From: Terfezia claveryi
Taxonomy: Eukaryota; Ascomycota; Pezizomycetes; Pezizales; Pezizaceae
Length of the DNA stretch: 64,000 nucleotides
Reading direction: 5' to 3'
NCBI GenBank assembly: GCA_015179025.1
Contig: WHUX01000024.1
Location: 310,001-374,000 of the forward strand
Numbering within the stretch: the stretch's first letter is position 1; each line of letters begins with the position of its first letter. This document shows, in pieces, positions 11,500-20,439 of the stretch. The notes beneath the pieces are model-generated. The model saw only the letters and a program-made list of their open reading frames with translations. It had not been told where the DNA came from and ran no database searches. A program made the translations under genes and the position numbers.

Positions 11500-12010
11500 A
11501 TGGTTTCCGGCTTGTTGTTAAGCTTGGTCGAGCAAAGCCTCAGCGGTGCTATACCTAGAAGATCATCGACATGGGTTCCTATTATGACCGATCCTTCTTT
11601 ATTAACATAGGTCCCTTCATCACCAATGCATTGTGGAGACCTGCTAAAGATAGCATTCGTTCAAAGGTTTTAAACCATTCATGTCCAGCCTGTTTTAGGC
11701 CATATAAAGCTTTGTTTAGCTTCCAATATCAACTTTGCCATCTTCATTGATATCTGATATATAGACATCATGATGAAGTAGTGCTTGCAGATATGCAGCT
11801 ACTACATCCCATTGGCGGATGGCCCATTTCCTGTGTAGAGCATTGACAAATAGGATATTGAGGGTTTCTGGCCTCATCATTTGCGCATATATTTTATCGG
11901 AGTCATAACTCACTCTATCTTCTTGAGTGAATCCCCTCGCTTTGTATTTATCGATGGTTCTATCAGCTTTTCTTTTGATTGCAGACCGATTTTCTATCTA
12001 CAATCTTTGC
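11500..12010 (-). pseudogene. Ty1/Copia reverse transcriptase relic
   Basis: Minus-strand reading gives a recognisable Copia reverse transcriptase start: DKYKARGFTQEDRVSYDSDK, then LFVNALHRKWAIRQWDVVAA (the family's IHQMDVKTAFL position) followed by YLQALLHHDVYI. Past a stop it continues as TKLYMA...NRLDMNGLKPLNE, corresponding to the usual LNKALYGLKQA region. Stops and frameshifts are frequent and no LTRs are visible here. AT-rich codon shifts are consistent with point-mutation decay. Confidence 0.75.
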
Positions 12011-12839
12011 ATTTTTTGGTATTGCATCTTTGCTGATTTTTATGTATATTTCATATCGCTGTAATTGTGCTCTTTCTCGCGCTCGTGCTTTAGCCCATTC
12101 TCCTGCTTGTGGGGAATGTCTGGTTTGCATATCCGTTGGATGGTCATGTTGTGGTTAATTGTCTCTCTTTTTCTGGCGAGTAGTGATATATTCTTTTAGC
12201 TTTCTAGCAGCATCATCATAGGTAATGATCTTTCGCCCTGATGTTCTCGATAGTATTGGAATAGTAGGAAGGCAATGATCTTAGTAGTCAATTGGTCTGA
12301 ACTTGATCAGATTTGGAGAAAGTTAACAATCCTTTGAGATACCAATTCCTTTCCAATCTTCTAAAGTTGACATGGCGTTCTAGTATTTCTTTACATTCGA
12401 ACCTCTACACCAGCATCCTCTATAATAGCATTCACAAACATTATCCAGATCTCTAACCTATTGAACCTTTTACCAGTGGCCTTTCATCAGTATACTCCAC
12501 ATCGCTTGCGATTTGATGATACTTGCTATGACCAATATAAGGGATGGGCTTTTACAGGCTCAAGATTCAGGCAATTGTCAAAACTGGGAGAAAGCTCGCA
12601 TTCGAGTTTTGCAGAAGTATTATTTGGATGAAGATAATAAAAAAAAACTTTGTTGTAGAGATGATTACCAGAAGAGAGGCTTACCGGTAGAGTTCTTTTC
12701 TTCGTAACTGGCAACTACTTAAAAGAGCATTTAATATTATTGGAGATAACAATATTATGTAATAATTCAGCCAGAAGTACAGAGTAAAGTTGGCTACTTA
12801 TGCACTTTGTAAGGTATGGGAAATAAATTCTTAACTTTA
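12011..12839. other. AT-rich spacer, probable further Copia debris
   Basis: No supported gene. Minus-strand fragments may belong upstream in the same Copia relic, but I could not identify a motif with confidence. Confidence 0.35.
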
Positions 12840-13165
12840 TGTCTAGATGAAAAATACTTACTTAAAGTAAAAACATATTAGTTGTGCCCAATCGTATTTA
12901 CTGTACTAGTGGCAACCTCTCAGCTCTAGATTAACGACCACAAATTGGACTATTAGATAATAACCCAATCGACCCAGAGCTAGATGCAGCCGTTACACGT
13001 CCCCATAGCTCCCAGTCCGAGACTGCCTGCGCTGGATAAATGATAGCCTAGTTGTATATATATTTGATATAGGACTAGTTACTGTAATCAATTCAAGTGC
13101 GTTATGCACCAAATCCAGTAATTAAAATACATTGCCAGCGTGGTATGCCGTCCAGAACATGTATT
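12840..13165 (-). repeat. dispersed repeat, copy B (inverted)
   Basis: Reverse complement of copy A at 2650-2990, with the same landmark order: tgttctgg, tactggatttggtgca, cgcacttgaattgatt, acaactaggctatcat, gcgcaggcagt, cggctgcatcta, gggttattatctaat, agtccaatttgtg. Similarity is clear over roughly 300 bp with scattered substitutions. Confidence 0.75.
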
Positions 13166-13872
13166 AATACCCCTCCGATTCTACCAATTATTATCCCAGA
13201 ACATTACAGTTAGCACGAGAAGTAACACAAAGATCCATGTAAGTTAAGGTTGTTTATAAACGTTATCGATACTCCCCTTTGCTCTCTCACATAAATACCG
13301 CGTCCCTATAGGTGTTATATAACCATAGGTACATACCAACGTGGAACAAACATTCCGATAATATATACATATAAAACTCTACCCCTCACTAGGTTGAATA
13401 GAGCGGAGCAGTGGCAAATAGTGACAGATTGGGGCATCCATCCACCCCCAACCTCACAGAACGCACGAATAGCTTGCCGTAAGTGACTGCTGAACTTTAA
13501 TTTGCTTATACTCCCGTGCAATAATACCCTACAGTCACCAATTCCCGTACCTTCCGAGAGCAATTTGATCAATTGTAAATACCCTAGCTAGCTAAACTAT
13601 TTCCCCCACTACCCTAAAGTATCCTAACCACTATTCTTTCGTTGTTTTTTATGGAACCAAATGCGACTGTTGAGGGTAACCTCACCTCCACTCCAATTAC
13701 CCCCAACTTAAATCCATGAGATTGGTCCAACGAAATCGCATCATTTACCATCAATCTCCAAGCAATGCACACCGAAAACTCATCCCTCCACACTAATACT
13801 TTCCCTCCCACAACCCTTTTATCAACTCAAGCTCAAAACGACCTAGCTACTCTTCCTCTCACCCTCCGCCAC
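13166..13872. other. spacer downstream of the zinc-ribbon gene
   Basis: No gene supported. Short open frames on both strands here lack family features. Part of it is the 3' flank of the gene at 13873-15162. Confidence 0.4.
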
Positions 13873-15162
13873 TTATCCCACTCTCCCCTGTCTCGCATTC
13901 CAATACCTCAACTCGCCCACCCTCCCCGCCACCTCCTGCCCCACAACAATATATCTACAAGTCCCACAGACCACCAAATCACACTTCCCACCATTATCCC
14001 CCCTGTCTCCATTCTTCCCCTTACACCTCCACTGATCCCCCTTCTCCTTCCCCAGCACCTTTGCACACCCCACACAATTCTTTCTCCCAGGGTCATTACC
14101 ACTTCCAGCCACAATCTCAAGCCAGTCGTTATGACTATGCCCTCTAAACTCAGCCCTCTCACTATCCCCTGCGATATGTGCATCCACTCCATTTATAGCG
14201 CGGAACTCCCTCCACCAGCGCTTGACTAGGCGGAGATCTCCGTTTGAATCGTAGCTGATACGTACGCAGTCCTCGCAGAGGGGAATTGCACAGGTTTTGC
14301 AGCGGGCACGGAGGGCGTGGGGGGGGTGGTGGGTGCCGCAGCCAACACAAGTGTAGTGTGGGGCGTGTTGGGTGATGTGAAAGCGCGTGTGGAAGGTGTG
14401 AGTGTGTGTGCGGATTGCGATAGAAGGGGCGGTGGCTGAGGAGACGGATGCGGTGTCATCGAAGGCGTCGTAGTAGTTGTGGTGAGTGTTATGGTGTCGG
14501 TGGCCGTAGAAGTGGTCCATACAGGAGCCGGGTTGGCCGTGTCCATACCCTCCGCCACAGTTGTGTTGTCCTTGGTGGCCGTGGTGAAGATAGATGTATG
14601 GTTGAATTTGGGGAGTGGGAGGAGGTGGGGTTGGTGGTGGAGCTGGCGGAGCTGGCGGAGCAGGAGGAGCTGCAGGTGGCGGTCCAAGAACAGCTACTCC
14701 AGGTGGAGAGTAAGGATACGGGTAGAAATAATAACCACCAGGAGCCTGTGCTTGTGGAAGAGCTGGAGTTTGGGCTGGGGCTGGGGCTGGCTCAGGCTTT
14801 GGTGGTGGTGGAGGGGCTGGCACCGGTGCCGGGGCTGGAGCTGGGGCTGGGGCTGGGACTGGATGTTGCTGCAGATACGGGATAGTAGTAGTCACAGCAG
14901 CATAAACGATCCTCGGATCAAACTTTGGAGCTTCCTCCTTTGGTGGAAGTGGTGGTGGTGGTGGTGGAGGAGGAGGAGGAGGAGGAGGAGGTGGTGGTGG
15001 TGGTGGTGGTGGTGGTGGAGGTGGAGCAGGAGCAGGAGGAGGCGGGCCCTGAGCAGATGCAGCCTGAAACGTAACAAGTTGAAACTGTGTTCCAGGGGCC
15101 AACGCAGTTGGAACCATTCCGGCAGGGCCGTTCCAGGTAAAGCTTTGTTGCTGTTGAGACAT
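13873..15162 (-). CDS. proline-rich protein with C-terminal Cys/His zinc-ribbon-like domain
   Basis: Single-exon frame of 429 residues from ATG 15162 (MSQQQQSFTWNGPAG). Residues about 35-80 are a nearly pure polyproline run encoded by a GGT/GGA (minus: CCA/TCC) trinucleotide tract at 14950-15030. Alternating Pro-Ala and Pro-Pro segments continue to about residue 185, then a His/Gly/Tyr-rich stretch. The C-terminal 170 residues look folded and metal-binding: CVGCGTHHPPHALRARC, then CKTCAIPLCEDCVRI, and later NCVGCAKVLG, CDLVVCGTCRYIVVG. The paired CxxC groups suggest two zinc sites. No enzyme motif is visible. Similar Pro-rich plus terminal-zinc proteins occur as unnamed proteins in pezizomycotine genomes; I infer a binding role without knowing the partner. 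Confidence 0.6.
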   Translation of the reverse strand: MSQQQQSFTWNGPAGMVPTALAPGTQFQLVTFQAASAQGPPPPAPAPPPPPPPPPPPPPPPPPPPPPPPPPLPPKEEAPKFDPRIVYAAVTTTIPYLQQHPVPAPAPAPAPAPVPAPPPPPKPEPAPAPAQTPALPQAQAPGGYYFYPYPYSPPGVAVLGPPPAAPPAPPAPPAPPPTPPPPTPQIQPYIYLHHGHQGQHNCGGGYGHGQPGSCMDHFYGHRHHNTHHNYYDAFDDTASVSSATAPSIAIRTHTHTFHTRFHITQHAPHYTCVGCGTHHPPHALRARCKTCAIPLCEDCVRISYDSNGDLRLVKRWWREFRAINGVDAHIAGDSERAEFRGHSHNDWLEIVAGSGNDPGRKNCVGCAKVLGKEKGDQWRCKGKNGDRGDNGGKCDLVVCGTCRYIVVGQEVAGRVGELRYWNARQGRVG

Positions 15163-15779
15163 GGTTCTGTCGAGTAGCGAGGAGTAGCTTTTGTTTGCAG
15201 TGGTAGCAGGCTCTGTGTTGTTTGTTTGTTAGTCTGGCAGACAGATGGTGGAATATGGAGGGGAGCCGGTGGTCTGTAGAGGTAGGCACCGGAAACGAGG
15301 CGATGCCAGAGGGAATATCTCAGTGGGTACGTACTCACAGTCCTCGACCCTTTAGTTCTATGCCGTCAACTGTATCAGTTGAAGGCAGGAAGACCAGAAT
15401 CTGAGTTGACGACGTGAAGGGAGGCGAAGCTGATGAGGATGAATAGGTGAGTAAGCGAGACCCTGGTAGCCAGGCCTCCTGCTGTGCCAACCAGACTACC
15501 TCCTGCTGGGCAGTGGCTTCGCTCGTAACCACCAAGCAACCCGGCGTAAATAATAAGCCCTATGTCACCGATCACAACACGACAACACGGCAACAGCTCT
15601 TCGTCCCACAGTTAACAGCGTCCTTTGATTACATATACAGTTCAAATGAGAATGTCGGGCCACCTAGAAAACCCAGAGAAAACATAAGGAACATTTCTTC
15701 TAGCCAAAGAACGGTGTGGACTTTCATCTCATTTTCAAACTGAAGCGAATACAAGGGCAAACACACGTCACAACTATGT
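15163..15779. other. upstream region of the zinc-ribbon gene
   Basis: Probable promoter and leader of the minus-strand gene at 13873-15162. It contains the ultra-short insertion at 15485-15499. Otherwise nothing recognisable. Confidence 0.4.
15485..15499 (-). mobile_element. ultra-short insertion 3 (15 bp) with 9-bp duplication
   Basis: TGCCAACCAGACTAC lies between perfect 9-bp direct repeats CTCCTGCTG at 15476-15484 and 15500-15508. Removing the unit and one repeat leaves a continuous sequence. Confidence 0.85.
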
Positions 15780-16620
15780 CCTTCAGTCTTGAAATACTGC
15801 CCGAGTACTCTCGTTGGAGTCGTGAGAAAGGGTCACATCTGCCCTTCATTGACCTCGGTGAAAAGCTAAACCTGTTAGGCGTCACAACATCTGTTCCTAC
15901 CCATGCATCCCATCTTTTCAGATCCCTACTACCTAGTCTCATGACGTTCAAGACCTGGCCTCTGGGAAAAACTGTGCACCTCCTATCCGCAGTAGCTCAA
16001 TTGCAGTGCCCTTCAATTGGTTCAATCTATCCCAGCGCATGGGCGATTTATATCAAAGTATCAGTGGTCCAGTGGTATGATGAATCTTTGCCATCAATTT
16101 GTCAGGGGCTTGATTCCGTGTACAAAACAACTGGCGGTAACATTCTCTTTTGCCCACCTGCGAGACGAAGCCCAGTACTTCCCGGAACACTACGGGTTAC
16201 CCTCAACACCCACTTCAAGGGACTGAATAGCTGGCCAGCAACATCCCATGAGGAGCTGTACAGGTACTATAGGCAAGAAAAAAGAATACACACATATATC
16301 TCATCACATCTTTCTTCAATCCAAGATTGAAATGAACTACTTTTTAAATAAACTTCTCCGACCCTCGGTAGAACAAAACTGAGAAAAGCAGCACATGCCT
16401 CATATCACTAATCCAGATCCTCTCTTCTAACGACACCCTAGGGAACTCCTTCCGAATTCTGTAGATGAAATAATATGAGAAAAATGTTTTGCCAATACCC
16501 AGCGTCCCAGTAATTACCCAATGCCATTGGCTAGGTCGGTAGTTATTTGGGTCCAGAGATTCTCATATGCCACTCGAATTATGAGTTTTTGCGGGTTACC
16601 AAACCGAGCGATGCCATTTG
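15780..16620 (-). pseudogene. P-loop NTPase relic, Crinkler/RHS-like
   Basis: Minus-strand pieces in shifting frames give an entry block (LPNGIARFGNPQKLIIRVAY, then ENLWTQI) followed by a Walker A in WVITGTLGIGKTFFSYYFIY and RIRKEFPR. The arrangement of a 'valine-isoleucine-x-Gly-T-x-G-I-G-K-T-F-F' P-loop followed by a hydrophobic Tyr/Leu helix resembles the NTPase module of fungal Crinkler/RHS-type proteins. Stops break everything downstream, so no effector C-terminal domain can be read. The assignment is by motif style only; another STAND-like ATPase is possible. Confidence 0.4.
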
Positions 16621-16674
16621 GCAGCTTGATGTAAGGGTGGTTGAGGTGGGGAGGGGCTGCAGTTTCCAAAATTA

Positions 16675-17585
16675 CAGTGGAGTCTCGATATAAGCAACCC
16701 CCTCGGGACCGGCCACTGGTTTCTTATAACGCGAGGTTTCTTATATCAAGATATATACAAAAAAAACTAGGAAATGTCCGAGTGCGGCATAAAAAACCCC
16801 GTGATACTTGTCTGATGCTGCGTCCTTTGAGCCATGCCTTGTAGACTCTCGATACAAAAGGCCCTCTAACTGCTCTCTTTTCTGTAAACTAAGAAGCGGA
16901 TGTTGAAGACGGAAGAGACGTAAAGTTTCAAGGGCTTCTAGTGCTACCTTATAGGAGATGCTGGGGATATCATCAGAGTCGGAATCGGATTCTTGAAGTG
17001 GAGCGGGCTCATATGTATCCAGAATACGTTGCTCCTCTTCCGCTATTGAATTTGTAACAATTTCTTCATCAGGATTAATGAATTCCGGAAGGTTTGCTCG
17101 ATCAAACCCGGTATGTGCAACACGAATGCAGTCATATATCTCTTCCTCAACCTCATTCAGGTCGTTGTCAATATGCATCGGGGACGGACCGTGGACTTTG
17201 ACCTGACTATGTTGAAAACAATGAGCGAGAGTTGATGGCTTCACACCATGCTTCCATGCGTCAACCACACGAACTGACATCTTTGGTGGCATGATAATAC
17301 CCGCGACAAGAGAGAAGCCAATAATTTATCTCAGAATAGCGAACACAAGCAAGAAGAATAACCCTCGGAGAACTGGTTATGATGTAAACCTATTAAGAAA
17401 CAATTCCTATGCTGTTCTTGATGCGGGGTAACCGTTGCGGCTGATCTCGAGATATAAGAAACCTGCACTTTTGTATGTATTACTAAGCGAATACTTAAGA
17501 AACCTGCTAGTAACAAGGGTTTCTTATTTTCCCATACAAATTTGGGCGGGACCGGAGCAGAGTTTCTTATATCGAGACTCCACTG
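16675..17585 (-). mobile_element. Tigger/pogo-type DNA transposon, internally deleted
   Basis: Perfect 20-bp terminal inverted repeats (CAGTGGAGTCTCGATATAAG) at 16675-16694 and 17566-17585 are flanked by TA on both sides, the target duplication of the Tc1/mariner-pogo group. The terminal CAGT...ACTG is typical of pogo/Tigger elements. Sub-terminal copies of a ttTCTTATATCgaGAT-like motif occur near 16730-16755 and 17445-17460. Only the C-terminal part of a transposase remains inside (16741-17292), so the element at 911 bp is an internally deleted derivative. Confidence 0.9.
16741..17292 (-). pseudogene. C-terminal fragment of pogo/Tigger-type transposase
   Basis: 183-codon frame within the inverted-repeat element. 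Its start, VVDAWKHGVKPSTLAHCFQH, matches the segment after the DDE core of pogo-type transposases, where a helix (ivdAW..vkpsTiaNCFrk) precedes an acidic tail. An Asp/Glu-rich tail follows (QESDSDSDDIPS), also usual for the family. The DNA-binding half and the DDE core are absent. Confidence 0.75.
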
Positions 17586-17640
17586 TAGGCATTTAGGATT
17601 CTTCAGGGCTGAGATAGACAGTAACATCATAGACTCCATC

Positions 17641-18159
17641 TAGAGACATAGGTCGAGCTTATGTAGAAGTGATATCGTGGCACAATGATACCACGCTACA
17701 ACGGTCCATTTTTTTGGAAAAGTTGCACTGGGTATCCGAGCGCAAAAGATAGGTGGATAATACCACGCAAACTGATCTACAAGACTCCATTTTTTTTAAA
17801 AAAAATGCTAAGGATTTACATTGGTTTCAACCACCACATCCTCAGCCAAAACAACATATTCAACCTCTTCATCGGAATCCAACTCTTTTTCCCATGGCCC
17901 AACCACAAGATTAGGTAGCCCTCGTACATGCAGTTGGTGGTCATCATTACCAGTTGGACAAAGTGAAATACTCAGTCTGCTTAAACGCCTTGGTAATTGA
18001 TCTCGCTTATGTTCATGAAGCCATAACCAGGCAGCTGCCACTGCCTATTTTTGCGCTCGGATACCTAGTGCACTTTTTCCAAAAAAATGGACCGTTGTAG
18101 CGTGGTATCATTGTGCACCGATATCACTTCTACATTAGCTCGACCTACAGTATGTCTCT
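17641..18159. mobile_element. non-autonomous inverted-repeat element (519 bp, about 110-bp arms)
   Basis: Outer ends TAGAGACATA and TATGTCTCTA are inverted. The arms then match for about 105-110 bp (for example gtagaagtgatatcg, gataccacgctacaacggtc, ggtatccgagcgcaaaa) with a few substitutions and one 5-bp indel near the outer end. Between the arms a minus-strand frame of 77 codons (17808-18041, MAAAWLWLHEHKRDQLPRRL) ends in an acidic tail. It could be the tail of a lost transposase, but I do not recognise it. Confidence 0.8.
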
Positions 18160-18185
18160 AAACTGGCAAGGACCAGTGGATGCGG

Positions 18186-18220
18186 TAGTCTGGTTGGCAC
18201 AACACCCTCGTAATCCACCT
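18186..18220 (+). mobile_element. ultra-short insertion 4, boundaries uncertain
   Basis: It begins TAGTCTGGTTGGCACAACAC. The flanks GTGGATGCGG (18176-18185) and GTGGCATGCAGG (from about 18221) are similar but not identical, so the duplication is only suggested. The right boundary is a guess. Confidence 0.5.
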
Positions 18221-18279
18221 GTGGCATGCAGGGGTCACATAAGCTATGAGGGGATTTGAACGAATCCCCCATTCTTAGC

Positions 18280-18583
18280 TTATCTGCACCCCAGGGGATC
18301 CCCCCTGCAAATTTCCTAGCTAAGCTTGGCGTCAACCGTAGCAAAAAACGTTCACACCCACATATTTGTACTGGGGAGGGGCTAGTGCAAGCCAGACTAA
18401 TATTTGTATTCATACAGCAGCAATATTCTCAGAGACTTTATTTCTTTGGTGAAGATGGAAGATAGAATCTGATAAGATTCTGCCTATGATAAAGTCACGT
18501 GTGCTGTCTTAAAGTGGCCGATTTAAGACGCTGTCATGTCAGGAGAAAATTTGTAGCGGGGAAATCCCCTGGGGTGCAGATAA
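18280..18583. mobile_element. MITE-like inverted-repeat element, about 304 bp
   Basis: Ends TTATCTGCACCCCAGGGGAT and its inverted counterpart (ATCCCCTGGGGTGCAGATAA) are at 18280-18299 and 18564-18583; similarity continues inward for about 15 bp to AAATTT. No coding content. The target duplication is not clear. Confidence 0.65.
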
Positions 18584-20439
18584 TGACCCCTGCATAGGCG
18601 GATTGCCTCGTTGCCCAAAACCAATCACATCAGAACTATAACTAAATTAAAATAAAGATTTAAGAACATTAAACCCTAGGTATATTCAAGAATTCCTGAA
18701 TACATTTTGGCGGATTGGTCCTCTCTATAGTTTCATCTAATCACAACCATTCTAGGAAAAAGAAAAGAAAAATCGCTTAAATCGCTACTTTAACCCTAGG
18801 TGCTCCAGGCGGGTTCCGCTCGTATCGTCCATTTGGATTTTCTGCTGATATGTCTTATCCAAATCATAGAGAATTTTATCTATGTTTTTGATATGACTCT
18901 TCAAGCCCTTCTAGCTTTCACTTGTGGACACCCGCGAGTCCATCCAACGACCCTTCCAGGAAAAGCATGACGAACATTTGAGCCTCCCGATTTGTGCGTC
19001 GCCTTGAGAAGCACTAGAGGTGAGATTGGAGTTCATATTAGTGAATATTTTGAAGTTCGGGGAATCCGGCTCTTCCCATAGCATACGATGTAATCTCTAC
19101 AACTTCTGCTCACAGGATGACCTCCGGATGCAAGCTTTCTTCCCTCCAGCAGAAATAGTAACCCCTATCAAAGCATTACTGGTATTAAAACCATTGCATA
19201 TTGATAGGTAGCACTTACACTGTAGTTTTGTCAACGCTTTTGAACAGCATCTCGATTCTCTTAGCTACTCCATATGGACACTCAAAGCTCTTTCAGCAAG
19301 TCAACAGGAGAAACCCTCGCTCAAGGCGCATTTTCCTTTTTGGCTATTCTGGAATGCATTTCAGATATCTACTCCATGTGGAAATTCTTAACCTATATGG
19401 CAAGACCAAATTAGGACTAGCTTTTCTGCGTGATACCAGAAAGGGCAGGGCCAAATCAGGACTACCTGGTAGTCTGGTTGGCACAAACCCCACAAAGACC
19501 TACCTGTGTTGTTTCAACCTTAGGGAGTATCGGTACAGTATTTGACAGTACAACCGGTCAGCTAGGTGGGTAAAAGAGGGCTTGATAAGCACAAAAGAAG
19601 GCAGTCAGTCTATTGTTAGTTCACTTTAAATACATAGAATGAACAGTAAATAAAATCCACCTGACACCTTATACCCTGGTAATTTTTATCCTTTGGTAAA
19701 AGAGCACTTTTGAGTACATGTACCCCGTATGATTACGAAACTAATTTGAGATATAACAGGTATTGTATTTATTCGATACCTACCTGTTGACTGCCCTGCC
19801 TCCGTCGGAGTTCTGCTGCCTTATATTTCCCAATCACTCAAACTTCAGAATGTTAACTGCAAAGCAATGAATATTTTTCAGGCTTATCTCCGGTTCACAT
19901 AACTCAAATTGCACTAAGTAGTGTAGTTTGGCGCTTCCTCATATCATCAACTGGAGAACAGATTAAACTGGCATCTGCCTTGAAATTGTGATACCTTCCA
20001 ATCCCGGTGACTTTTACCACCATACATTGAATTTCCAACGTCTTTTGAAGGCAGCTATGTTCGGGGATATCTTGCTATCTTGATTTCTTCATTTATTTAT
20101 GTGTTCAAGCAAGTATTGCTACTGTAGAGTACTACAGCTGTAACTATGTAAGGAGTGTGTATACAAACAAACGAGACCAACCCCATCTACAATATATACC
20201 TAATAACCATAGAGTTCCCAATGCCGATGAAGTCAAGCTGTACAAGCGAAACACCACAATCTAACCCATATGCATGCAATCACAACCCGTAACCAAGAAT
20301 TACCTTCGTCAAAGCCATGGTCTCATCTCACATCTATCGGTCTATACCCAATATCCAACATAAGTAAAACAGAAAGAGGTATCACCCAACTCTACCCCCT
20401 ATCCTCCCTCCTATCCTCCCTCTTACATCTACTATCTGC
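18584..20439. other. gene-poor spacer
   Basis: No gene can be supported. It contains an ultra-short insertion near 19470. Open stretches at 19020-19545 look like remains of coding sequence broken by stops, but match nothing I recognise. The last few hundred bases are the 3' flank of VIP1. Confidence 0.4.
19470..19496 (+). mobile_element. ultra-short insertion 5
   Basis: TAGTCTGGTTGGCACAAACC is followed by about 7-10 further bases. The flanks GACTACCTG (19460-19468) and GACCTACCTG (19497-19506) form an imperfect 9-10-bp duplication. Confidence 0.65.

Noticed and set aside
15716..16330. 204-codon plus-strand frame
   Set aside because: It overlaps the minus-strand P-loop relic. The minus strand gives a recognisable Walker A; the plus frame gives nothing.
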